Shown: one piece after another, positions 1 through 5,697 of the stretch
How positions within the stretch are numbered: position 1 is the stretch's first letter
How the letters are laid out: every line of letters starts with the position of its first letter
NCBI GenBank assembly: GCA_963643465.1
Contig: CAVIJT010000029.1
Coordinates: forward strand, 1-5,902
Source: CAG-411 sp963643465
GTDB lineage: Bacteria > Bacillota > Clostridia > Lachnospirales > Lachnospiraceae
Direction of reading: 5' to 3'
Length of the DNA stretch: 5,902 bases
Translations under genes and position numbers: made by a program
The notes under the pieces: generated by a model
What the model saw: the letters and a program-made list of their open reading frames with translations, nothing else
What the model was told of the DNA's origin: nothing
The model's database searches: none

Positions 1-153
1 TGTACAGTGACTTGTCGCCAGTTTCTAAACTTGACATTCGCTCCACGGAAAACCTTTATCAAAGATAAAGCAACCTCACGCTTCACAGCTATCAATGTCA
101 CAACAAATATGAGTATAAACGATTTTCCAAACTTTAGCAAGTGTTTTTTTTAA
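1..153 (+). other. Edge reading frame open on both strands; possible 3' end of an unknown gene
   Basis: The plus frame beginning at base 1 stays open for 50 codons and stops at TAA 151-153. The in-register minus frame is also open over the same stretch and would encode a hydrophobic start (FILIFVVTLIAV) followed by a basic segment. Neither direction shows a ribosome binding site or a recognisable domain. A plus-strand gene ending here would converge on the methyltransferase and could share the symmetrical terminator at 193-227, which slightly favours that reading. The frame could equally be chance. The rest of 154-192 is A/T-rich with no gene. Confidence 0.15.
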
Positions 154-192
154 GAAAACTCAAAAAAAATTGCCGAATTATTTCTTCGTTAT

Positions 193-227
193 AAAAATAG
201 GTTGTACATAATGCACAACCTATTTTT
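193..227 (-). terminator. Intrinsic terminator of the methyltransferase gene, possibly bidirectional
   Basis: A perfect 13-bp inverted repeat (193-205 with 215-227, AAAAATAGGTTGT and its complement) encloses a short loop. In the minus direction the stem ends in a run of five T, as expected for Rho-independent termination. The A and T runs are symmetrical, so the element could also stop transcription arriving from the left. It overlaps the methyltransferase stop codon (220-222), so the last codons lie within or next to the stem. Confidence 0.75.
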
Positions 228-1095
228 GCCACCGTCCCGAAGCTCCACAAGGAAGAACTAACCCATTCCCCGATACAGGAAGTCCAATCTCGTCAGAAAA
301 AACAGTTCCTCCATATTTTGTTACAATCTCTGTATTCATCATATATGCAATAACTGCCGGCTGTAATCCAGTCGTATAAGAATTCACCAAATAGAACAAA
401 GGATCATCTGACATTACATGGGTACATAGCTCAATGAAAGAATGAATTTTTTCTTCGATTTTCCATATTTCGCCCTTTGGTCCCCTTCCATAGGAAGGTG
501 GATCCATAATAATGCCATCGTATGTTTTTCCTCTTCGAATTTCTCTCTCTACAAATTTTACACAATCATCCACAATCCAACGGATAGGTGCATCTTTCAA
601 TCCAGACGATACAGCATTCTCCTTTGCCCAAGTTACCATTCCTTTGGAAGCGTCTACATGCGTAACGGATGCCCCAGCCTTTGCAGCTGCCACCGTTGCC
701 CCACCTGTATAAGCAAACAAATTTAATACCTTAATCTCTCTATCCGGATTCTTTTTCTTCCTATTATATATTAGTTCACTAAACCAATCCCAATTTGTTG
801 CTTGTTCAGGAAATAACCCTGTATGTTTAAAGCTAAATGGCTGAAGATTGAATGTTAATTCTTTATAGTGGATTTGCCATTGTTTCGGCAAATCAAAAAA
901 TTCCCATTCTCCGCCCCCTTTTTTACTTCTATGATAGTGAGCATTTCTATTCTTCCAACCCCTATCTTTTTTCTCTGTATTCCATATTACTTGCGGATCG
1001 GGACGAACCAGTGTATATTTTCCCCAACGTTCCAACTTTTCGCCAGCGGAACAATCTATTACTTCATAATCTTTCCATTGATCTGCCACCCACAT
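220..1095 (-). CDS. Class I SAM-dependent methyltransferase (COG1092/RlmI-like, no PUA domain)
   Basis: A cytoplasmic protein of 291 residues that transfers a methyl group from S-adenosylmethionine; RNA, probably rRNA, is the likely target by family, but the exact base is not decided by the sequence. Residues about 10-40 carry the family's N-terminal ERWG and RPDPQVIW segments. The Rossmann-type motif I is VLNLFAYTGG (123-132), followed by an acidic VDAS (147-150) that would contact the SAM ribose, and motif IV is MDPPSYGRG (197-205). The PUA domain that precedes the catalytic domain in E. coli RlmI is absent, so it is a short family form. The ATG at 1093-1095 is preceded by AAAGG (1107-1111) at 11 nt, slightly far. 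The gene appears monocistronic, with its own promoter and terminator, and is divergent from pspA with no evident functional link to it. Confidence 0.88.
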   Translation of the reverse strand: MWVADQWKDYEVIDCSAGEKLERWGKYTLVRPDPQVIWNTEKKDRGWKNRNAHYHRSKKGGGEWEFFDLPKQWQIHYKELTFNLQPFSFKHTGLFPEQATNWDWFSELIYNRKKKNPDREIKVLNLFAYTGGATVAAAKAGASVTHVDASKGMVTWAKENAVSSGLKDAPIRWIVDDCVKFVEREIRRGKTYDGIIMDPPSYGRGPKGEIWKIEEKIHSFIELCTHVMSDDPLFYLVNSYTTGLQPAVIAYMMNTEIVTKYGGTVFSDEIGLPVSGNGLVLPCGASGRWQK

Positions 1096-1137
1096 ATTCT
1101 TACCAACCTTTCTTTGTCGTACTGTAAGTTCCTTCTA

Positions 1138-1166
1138 ATTATATAGGTAATTTCCCACTTCTGCAA
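1138..1166 (-). promoter_or_regulatory. Sigma-A-type promoter for the methyltransferase gene
   Basis: On the minus strand a -35-like TTGCAG (1161-1166) is followed after exactly 17 bp by a perfect TATAAT (1138-1143). Transcription would start near 1131, giving a leader of about 35 nt that includes the AAAGG ribosome binding site. The -35 box matches the consensus only moderately. Confidence 0.6.
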
Positions 1167-1236
1167 CTCCTTTGTGTAATCCGTTTTAGCTGTTTTACAA
1201 ATTAAAAAATCTCTCTCATTTTTAATTTTATTTTAA

Positions 1237-1265
1237 TTGACGAAAACCATAAAATTTAATACACT
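1237..1265 (+). promoter_or_regulatory. Sigma-A-type promoter for pspA
   Basis: TTGACG (1237-1242) matches the -35 consensus in five positions apart from its last bases' order, and a -10-like TACACT (1260-1265) follows after 17 bp. The expected start near 1272 gives a leader of about 80 nt. B. subtilis ydjF is controlled by sigma-W, but no TGAAAC...CGTA pair is present here, so this copy looks housekeeping-driven or is controlled by some other factor. Confidence 0.55.
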
Positions 1266-1277
1266 AATATCATGAGA

Positions 1278-1301
1278 TGCAAAACCATTACACATTTTGC
1301 A
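1278..1301 (+). repeat. Hairpin in the pspA 5' leader
   Basis: A perfect 7-bp inverted repeat, TGCAAAA (1278-1284) and TTTTGCA (1295-1301), surrounds a 10-nt loop a few bases after the predicted transcription start. A second, weaker pair, ATATTG (1312-1317) and CAATAT (1329-1334), ends just before the ribosome binding site. Together they could stabilise the mRNA 5' end or bind a regulator. The role is inference. Confidence 0.4.
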
Positions 1302-1354
1302 ATTCTAAAACATATTGTTCACAGTTACCAATATTTATAATGGAGGAATGAATT

Positions 1355-2035
1355 ATGGGAATTTTATCAAGATTTAAAGACATTATGGCATCTAATATCA
1401 ATGCACTTTTGGACAAAGCGGAAGATCCAGAGAAGATGATTGAACAATGTTTAAGAAATCTAAATAGTGATCTTGGAAAAGTAAAATCAGAAACTGCTGT
1501 TGTTATGGCAGAGGAACAACGTGCAAAACGTGAATTAGACGAATGTACTTCTGAAATTAACAAAATGCAGCAATTTGCTATCAAAGCATTAGAAGCAGGT
1601 AACGAAGAGGATGCAAGAAAATTCTTGGAAAAGAAAGGCTCTTTAACGAATAAACAGGAAGGCTTACAGCAAGCTTATAATTTAGCACACACCAATGCTG
1701 AAAATATGAGAACCATGCACGACAAATTGGTCAAAGATATCGGCGAATTAGAATCTAGAAAAGAAATGATCAAAGGTAAAATGGCCGTTGCAAAAACTCA
1801 GGAACGTATGAATAAAATGACATCTGGCATGTCAGGAAATTCTTCTCTTGCAGCATTCGACCGAATGGAAGCAAAAGCAAATGCTGCACTTGATAAAGCA
1901 AATGCAATGGCAGAATTAAATGCAGGTCCTCAGGACAGCATCGCAGACTTGACAGCAAAATATTCCAGTGCATCCTCTGATGTGGATGATGAATTAGCTG
2001 CATTAAAAGCAAGTTTAGGTCAACAGTCATTGTAA
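1355..2035 (+). CDS. pspA: PspA/IM30 (LiaH-type) phage-shock membrane-protection protein
   Basis: A peripheral inner-face membrane protein of 226 residues, close to B. subtilis PspA and LiaH in length. The family forms ESCRT-III-like oligomers that bind and repair stressed membrane. The N-terminal amphipathic helix (about 1-20, MGILSRFKDIMASNINALLD) is followed by the family motif EDPEKMIEQ (23-31). A long, highly charged coiled coil spans about 30-155 and includes the KTQERMNK segment (147-154). The late FDRMEAKA motif (168-175) precedes a final helix with DDELAALKA (211-219). There is no signal peptide or transmembrane segment, as expected. The ATG has a GGAGG (1342-1346) at 8 nt. It is the first gene of the YdjFGHI-like module but is followed by a terminator-like hairpin, so part of its expression may be independent of ydjG. 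No pspF, pspBC or liaRS genes are nearby. Confidence 0.95.
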   Translation: MGILSRFKDIMASNINALLDKAEDPEKMIEQCLRNLNSDLGKVKSETAVVMAEEQRAKRELDECTSEINKMQQFAIKALEAGNEEDARKFLEKKGSLTNKQEGLQQAYNLAHTNAENMRTMHDKLVKDIGELESRKEMIKGKMAVAKTQERMNKMTSGMSGNSSLAAFDRMEAKANAALDKANAMAELNAGPQDSIADLTAKYSSASSDVDDELAALKASLGQQSL

Positions 2036-2049
2036 TATAGAACTATCAT

Positions 2050-2104
2050 TTTGGGCTGTCACAATCTATTTAAGATTGACAGCCCAAAGTGCGTTATTTT
2101 TCTT
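2050..2104 (+). terminator. Intrinsic terminator after pspA
   Basis: TTTGGGCTGTC (2050-2060) pairs perfectly with GACAGCCCAAA (2078-2088). After a 2-nt bulge (2061-2062) a further five pairs form (AATCT 2063-2067 with AGATT 2073-2077) around a 5-nt loop. A T-rich tail (TTATTTTTCTT, 2094-2104) follows after five bases. The strong stem and tail support termination, or attenuation, between pspA and ydjG. Confidence 0.75.
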
Positions 2105-2125
2105 GAATGACAACACTTTTAACAA

Positions 2126-2255
2126 TGCCAAAGAAAAAGACATTTCCATTCTATCCTTTGGCACCCTATCCAATCATTTTATACATGTTGTTAGAAAAGG
2201 ATTAATACAATAGAGAGAAAATACACTTTTGCATTTTACTTTTGAATTGCCAAAG
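2126..2255 (+). repeat. Three copies of TGCCAAAG upstream of ydjG
   Basis: TGCCAAAG occurs at 2126-2133 and at 2248-2255 in direct orientation and at 2156-2163 in inverted orientation (CTTTGGCA). The first two form an 8-bp inverted repeat with a 22-nt gap. The second and third match over nine bases (CCTTTGGCA and TGCCAAAGG). The pattern resembles repeated half-sites for a DNA-binding regulator, or alternative RNA stems. No other gene or RNA was recognised in the 2105-2293 gap. Confidence 0.4.
2206..2211 (+). promoter_or_regulatory. Possible -10 box for ydjG-ydjH
   Basis: TACAAT (2206-2211) is a good -10 match, 83 bp before ydjG and between the TGCCAAAG copies. No convincing -35 box lies 16-18 bp upstream: a TTGTTA at 2188-2193 is only 12 bp away. 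If this is a promoter it may need an activator. A promoter is expected somewhere in this gap because of the preceding terminator. Confidence 0.25.
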
Positions 2256-2293
2256 GTAATGTGAAAATGTAAATTACAGAAGGAGATTCAATT

Positions 2294-3352
2294 ATGGTAA
2301 TTCAACACAAGTGCCCCAACTGCGGTGCCGATATGGTCTTCAACGCAGAAACCGGGCAATTATCTTGCGAAAGTTGTGGACATACTCAAGAAATTGAGAA
2401 AATAGAAAATTCTGCAGGAAATTACGAAGATTTCGTAAAACAAACCAGTTCACAAACTTATGCCGATGACAGTGCTGCCCAATATCAGTGTAAAAACTGT
2501 GGTGCAGTTCTAGTCACAAACGAAGATACCACAGCAACCACTTGTAGTTTCTGCGACTCTCCAATGATTTTGGGAGATCGCTTAACCGGAGAGCTTGCAC
2601 CATCTAAGGTAGCTCCTTTTTCCATTACAAAACAACAAGCAGAAGAGGCTTTTAAAAAGTGGTGTAAAAAGGGACTTTTACTACCAAACGATTTCAAAAA
2701 AGCAAATCGCGTGAAAAGCATTACTGGTATGTATGTTCCATTTTGGCTCTTTGATATGCACACACAAGGAGAAATTCACGCAGAATGTACAAAAGTCAAA
2801 CATCGTACAGAGGGAGACTATGATGTTACAGAAACCAGCTACTTTGATGTATTTCGAAGTGCAGATTTATATTTCAACAAAATTCCAGTGGACGCATCCA
2901 CTAAAATGGATGATGCTATGATGGATAAATTGGAACCATTTGATTATCACAATCTACATGATTTTAACACTCCATACTTATCTGGATACCTGGCAGAAAA
3001 GTACGATTATACAGATAAAGAACTTTATCCAAGAGTAGAAAGACGTTCCGACGAATACACGATAGACTATTTACGCTCCACTATGATTGGTTATGACGGT
3101 ACGAAAATTCTTCATAAAGATGTTCGTATACAACCTTTGGATGCTCAGTATACGTTGTTGCCAGTATGGATGTTCTGCTATGACTATCAAAACAGCGAGC
3201 ATAACTTTATGATGAATGGACAAACTGGAAAAATTGTAGGTAAACCTCCTATCAGTAAGAAAAAGGCAACCGGCTTCTTCTTGCTGTTTACCTTACTTGC
3301 ATTTGTAATTATAAAACTTATTGCATTTTGGTATGGAGGTGTCTGGTTCTAA
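2294..3352 (+). CDS. ydjG: YdjG-type double zinc-ribbon, C-terminally membrane-anchored protein
   Basis: A protein of 352 residues beginning with two TFIIB/PriA-like zinc ribbons: C7/C10 with C25/C28, and C66/C69 with C84/C87. Such proteins are sometimes misnamed PriA helicase, but no helicase motif is present. A mixed alpha/beta middle part (about 100-320) follows, with aromatic-rich stretches such as GMYVPFWLFDMH and LLPVWMFCYDY. A single hydrophobic helix (about 327-346) lies near the C-terminus after a KKK cluster, leaving the ribbons in the cytoplasm. In B. subtilis the YdjG-YdjH pair is reported to serve, with YdjI, as the membrane docking site for PspA, and the same role is inferred here. 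AAGGAG (2280-2285) lies 8 nt before the ATG. The stop codon overlaps the ydjH start (TAATG), implying translational coupling and a shared transcript. Confidence 0.85.
   Translation: MVIQHKCPNCGADMVFNAETGQLSCESCGHTQEIEKIENSAGNYEDFVKQTSSQTYADDSAAQYQCKNCGAVLVTNEDTTATTCSFCDSPMILGDRLTGELAPSKVAPFSITKQQAEEAFKKWCKKGLLLPNDFKKANRVKSITGMYVPFWLFDMHTQGEIHAECTKVKHRTEGDYDVTETSYFDVFRSADLYFNKIPVDASTKMDDAMMDKLEPFDYHNLHDFNTPYLSGYLAEKYDYTDKELYPRVERRSDEYTIDYLRSTMIGYDGTKILHKDVRIQPLDAQYTLLPVWMFCYDYQNSEHNFMMNGQTGKIVGKPPISKKKATGFFLLFTLLAFVIIKLIAFWYGGVWF
3335..3339 (+). promoter_or_regulatory. Ribosome binding site that sets the ydjH start
   Basis: GGAGG lies inside the last codons of ydjG, 12 nt before the ATG at 3352. 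The spacing is a little long, but the overlap with the ydjG stop (TAATG) would let terminating ribosomes restart. An in-frame TTG at 3328 lies upstream of this site and would add eight residues before the signal peptide, so it is rejected. Confidence 0.6.
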
Positions 3353-4161
3353 TGAAGAAAAAAACATACTTACATTTATTGGCATTACTTGTTTGTAGCG
3401 TTCTATTATTGTTGCCGCATATTCCGGCTTTCGCTGCAAGTGATACACAACGTATATGGGATTATGCAGGAGTCTTTTCCTCCGAAGAACTTTCCACTTT
3501 GGAAAAGCAGGCTGAAGACTATTGCATTCAGGAAAAATATCACTTTTTAATACTTACTACAACTACTATGTCAGATGGTTATGAATACAAAGGTTCTTAT
3601 AATACAGACCGAAATTGTGATTTGTATACAGAAGCATTTTATAATCAATTAATAGCCGAATATGGTGACACATATCGAAACAGTGTTATACTTACTTTAG
3701 ATTTAACCAACCGATACGCATTAGTTACTGGATGGGGTAATTTAAAAGATGAACTAATGGATTCCACACGTTGTACTCAAGTATATGAAAGTATACTTGA
3801 TGAATTATCAGATGACCAATGGTTTGAGGCATGCGAGAAATATTATAAAACAGCAAATCGCTTTCTCCATATTCATCCGGGTGTAAACCCAAACAGCCTC
3901 TTTTTGAAAACCTGGTTTCAATTGATTTTAGCTGCTATCATTAGCGGTGTTATTATATTGATAAACGTAATACACTCTGGTGGAAAAATGACCGTTTCTG
4001 ATAAAACATATTTAGACAATACGCGTTCTAAATTACTTGGAAAACGTGACCACTATATTCGCACTAGCGTTCATAAAAGAAAACGCCAAAGTAATAGTAG
4101 CAGCAGTTCCGGCGGTGGCGGAGGTGGTAGAAGCCATTCTAGTGGCGGTGGACATTTCTAA
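3352..4161 (+). CDS. ydjH: YdjH-type TPM-domain protein, secreted and membrane-anchored
   Basis: A protein of 269 residues. A signal peptide (MKKK, a hydrophobic run about 8-22, then PAFAA ending near 29) exports a TPM (YgcG/Psb32) domain at about 33-172. Typical features are WDYAGVFSSEEL (36-47) and the strand pair ILTLDLTNRYALVTGWG (113-129), whose Asp and Gly residues belong to the family's conserved core. A second hydrophobic helix (about 189-207) anchors the protein. A basic stretch (HKRKR, 241-245) and a Ser/Gly tail ending SSGGGHF then follow; Gly-rich tails of this kind are common in TPM proteins. The TPM domain should face outward and the tail the cytoplasm. Some family members have phosphatase activity, but none can be assumed here. 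Its overlap with ydjG suggests a YdjG-YdjH membrane complex. Confidence 0.85.
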   Translation: MKKKTYLHLLALLVCSVLLLLPHIPAFAASDTQRIWDYAGVFSSEELSTLEKQAEDYCIQEKYHFLILTTTTMSDGYEYKGSYNTDRNCDLYTEAFYNQLIAEYGDTYRNSVILTLDLTNRYALVTGWGNLKDELMDSTRCTQVYESILDELSDDQWFEACEKYYKTANRFLHIHPGVNPNSLFLKTWFQLILAAIISGVIILINVIHSGGKMTVSDKTYLDNTRSKLLGKRDHYIRTSVHKRKRQSNSSSSSGGGGGGRSHSSGGGHF

Positions 4162-4216
4162 TATAGTTTTTATAAAAACAACCACTCACCCACAAATAAA
4201 AACATTACATATTTTT

Positions 4217-4253
4217 TAATAGCAACTGTGCAACTATTGTTCAGTTGCTATTA
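4217..4253 (+). repeat. Long hairpin between ydjH and ydjI, with an alternative fold
   Basis: A 12-bp perfect stem (4217-4228 with 4242-4253, core AATAGCAACTG) encloses a 13-nt loop. The left arm's GCAACT (4222-4227) is repeated two bases later (4230-4235). The right arm's AGTTGC (4243-4248) can therefore pair with either copy, giving two mutually exclusive hairpins. Only a weak T tail follows (TATTATAAC), so termination of the ydjG-ydjH transcript is possible but not clear. The preceding 4162-4216 holds a 14-nt A/T palindrome (4166-4179) and nothing else recognisable. Confidence 0.6.
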
Positions 4254-4303
4254 TAACACAAACCTATTTTATAATTGAAACATGACTATTTAGAAAATAT
4301 CAG
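4245..4303 (+). promoter_or_regulatory. Candidate promoter region for ydjI
   Basis: Two overlapping possibilities exist. A perfect TATAAT (4270-4275) has TTGCTA (4245-4250) 19 bp upstream, inside the right arm of the hairpin. Alternatively, TTGAAA (4275-4280) is followed after 17 bp by TATCAG (4298-4303). Either would give ydjI its own transcript with a leader containing or starting near the palindrome at 4306-4325. The exact start cannot be settled by reading. Confidence 0.4.
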
Positions 4304-4305
4304 TG

Positions 4306-4325
4306 TTCCAACACAAGTGTTGCAA
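4306..4325 (+). promoter_or_regulatory. Operator-like 20-bp palindrome upstream of ydjI
   Basis: TTCCAACAC and GTGTTGCAA flank a central AA and pair at eight of nine positions (the mismatch is 4308 with 4323). The size and symmetry fit a dimeric regulator's operator just downstream of the candidate promoters. A wider repeat, CTATTTA (4286-4292) and TAAATAG (4337-4343), brackets it. The site is 49 bp before the ydjI start. Confidence 0.35.
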
Positions 4326-4374
4326 TTCACAAATTTTAAATAGTTATCATATACAAGAAAGCGAGGATTTTATT

Positions 4375-5355
4375 ATGGGATTTTTTAGCGGACAATTTGC
4401 TAATGTAGTTGAATGGGAAGAATTTAGAGATGATATGATCTTTTGGAAATGGACCAATAGAGAAATCAAAAAAGGAAGTCGATTAATTATTAGACCTGGC
4501 CAAGATGCTATTTTCTTAAACAACGGACGTGTAGAAGGTATTTTTAAAGACGATGGAGATTATGATATTGAATCACAGATTATTCCATTTCTGTCCACAT
4601 TAAAAGGATTTAAATTCGGCTTTAACAGCGGTATGCGCGCAGAAGTGCTTTTTGTAAATACCAAAGAATTTATTGTAAAATGGGGCACCAAAAGTGCTAT
4701 TAACATACCAGCCCCAAATATGCCAGGCGGAATGCCAATTCGTGCAAATGGAACTTTTACTTTCAAAGTAAATGACTACATGACTTTAATTGATAAAGTT
4801 GCTGGAGTAAAACAATCGTATCTAGTGGAAGATGTAAAACAACGTATCTCCTCTATTTTAGACCAACTTCTTATGAAATGGATTACAAAAGAAGGGAAAG
4901 ACATGTTTAATCTAACTGCCAACTCTTTTGATATTTCCAATGGAATCAAAACTGATTTAGATATGCAAATTTGTGACTCTGGTCTTACTATTACAAACTT
5001 TACTATCATGAGTTTTAACTATCCAGAAAATGTGCAAGCAATGATTAATAAAAATGCAGAACAAAGTATGATTGGTGATCTAAATCGTTATCAACAAGTA
5101 TCCATGGTAGATGGTATCGCATCTGGAAATGTAAAGGGCGGCGGCGCTGCATCTGATATGGCAGGAATGATGATGGGCATGAATATGGCAAACCAAATGA
5201 TGCAAAATATGAATACTACTATGCAGCAGCCACCAAACAATTCTCCTGTAGGTAGCTCACCTATGAATGGAACAAAACCGAATTTCTGTCCAAACTGTGG
5301 ACAAAAAACAGGTGACGCAAACTTCTGTCCAAACTGCGGACAAAAGCTAATCTAA
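4375..5355 (+). CDS. ydjI: YdjI-type SPFH-domain protein with C-terminal zinc ribbon
   Basis: A protein of 326 residues, close in size to B. subtilis YdjI. SPFH (stomatin/prohibitin/flotillin) proteins form membrane-associated scaffolds, and B. subtilis YdjI is reported to be needed to bring PspA to the YdjG-YdjH site. The SPFH-like region spans about 20-230, from KWTNREIKKGSRLIIRPGQ through VNDYMTLIDKV and the LTITNFTIMSFNYPENVQ strand-turn. A Gly-rich and Met-rich linker (about 255-283, with MAGMMMGMNMANQMM) leads to a double-CPNCG ribbon (C305/C308 and C318/C321) at the end. No transmembrane helix is visible, so it probably sits on the inner face of the membrane through its partners. The start at 4375 is chosen for GAGGA (4363-4367) at 7 nt and for the family-like MGFFSGQFANVVEW beginning. 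A GTG at 4303 in frame lacks a site and falls before the palindrome. Confidence 0.9.
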   Translation: MGFFSGQFANVVEWEEFRDDMIFWKWTNREIKKGSRLIIRPGQDAIFLNNGRVEGIFKDDGDYDIESQIIPFLSTLKGFKFGFNSGMRAEVLFVNTKEFIVKWGTKSAINIPAPNMPGGMPIRANGTFTFKVNDYMTLIDKVAGVKQSYLVEDVKQRISSILDQLLMKWITKEGKDMFNLTANSFDISNGIKTDLDMQICDSGLTITNFTIMSFNYPENVQAMINKNAEQSMIGDLNRYQQVSMVDGIASGNVKGGGAASDMAGMMMGMNMANQMMQNMNTTMQQPPNNSPVGSSPMNGTKPNFCPNCGQKTGDANFCPNCGQKLI

Positions 5356-5387
5356 AAGAAATTTATAAAACCTAACAACCAAACTAT

Positions 5388-5440
5388 AAAGAGCCCTCTT
5401 TGTTATGTAATATATAGCAAAAAAGAGCTCTTTTCTTTTA
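5388..5440 (+). terminator. Intrinsic terminator after ydjI
   Basis: AAAGAGC (5388-5394) pairs with GCTCTTT (5427-5433). After a CC bulge (5395-5396), TCTTT (5397-5401) pairs with AAAGA (5422-5426). The stem is followed directly by TTTCTTTT. It closes the module 33 bp after the ydjI stop. Confidence 0.75.
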
Positions 5441-5488
5441 GATATTTCTGATAATACTTCATTTATGTATAATCGCGTAAGCTGATTC

Positions 5489-5623
5489 CTACTCGATTCG
5501 TTCACGAACATTCCGCATTGCGCGCTCCATGTTCTTATGCCTGGCAAATACAATTTCATACAAGCATGATTGTACTTGCTGGGCTTTTGAAATCAAAGTT
5601 TCGTTTCTCTGTTGAGAAATTCC
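5489..5623 (-). pseudogene. Short coding-like frame, possible small gene or gene remnant
   Basis: On the minus strand 44 codons are open from 5623 to 5492, ending at TAG (5489-5491). The peptide is hydrophilic and helix-like, with ISKAQQVQSCLYEIVFAR and NMERAMRNVRERIE segments that read like real protein rather than a chance frame. No ATG with a ribosome binding site begins it. A TTG at 5594-5596 and internal ATG codons are the only starts, and AAGGA (5621-5625) is too far from them. A promoter-like pair lies just upstream: TTGTTA (5649-5654), 16 bp, TATCAT (5627-5632), with a GGGC hairpin (5636-5649) in the spacer. It may be a decayed gene, a small gene with an odd start, or chance. No family is recognised. 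The rest of 5441-5649 holds nothing else clear. Confidence 0.25.
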
Positions 5624-5649
5624 TTAATGATAAACAGGGCAAATGCCCT

Positions 5650-5687
5650 AACAACAAAAACCCTCGTAAACAAAATATTTACGAGGG
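5650..5687 (-). terminator. Intrinsic terminator of the tRNA-Glu/tRNA-Cys transcript
   Basis: In the minus direction a perfect 10-bp stem, CCCTCGTAAA (complement of 5678-5687) with TTTACGAGGG (complement of 5661-5670), encloses a 7-nt loop and is followed by TTTTTGTTGTT. It begins 10 bases beyond the tRNA-Cys 3' end, a classic Rho-independent terminator for a tRNA unit. Confidence 0.85.
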
Positions 5688-5697
5688 CTTCAGATAG

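Noticed and set aside
442..1146. Several plus-strand frames across the methyltransferase region
   Set aside because: They are antisense to a gene with clear SAM-binding motifs and lack ribosome binding sites and recognisable domains.
2294..2570. PriA helicase identity for the zinc-ribbon protein
   Set aside because: Only the cysteine ribbons resemble PriA; Walker and helicase motifs are absent and the C-terminus is a membrane anchor.
3328..3351. TTG extension of ydjH
   Set aside because: It would place eight extra residues before a clean signal peptide and lies before the GGAGG site; the ATG in TAATG is preferred.
4276..4303. Sigma-W promoter upstream of ydjI (TGAAAC at 4276-4281)
   Set aside because: The -35-like TGAAAC is exact, but no CGTA-like -10 follows at 16-17 bp.
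4303..4374. Upstream GTG extension of ydjI
   Set aside because: No ribosome binding site; it starts at the operator-like palindrome and adds residues that do not look like the family, whereas the ATG at 4375 has GAGGA and a family-like N-terminus.
5347..5559. 70-codon minus-strand frame beginning with ATG at 5559
   Set aside because: No ribosome binding site; it runs through the ydjI terminator and into the ydjI 3' end, and its composition is unlike protein. The other minus frame in this stretch is more coding-like.
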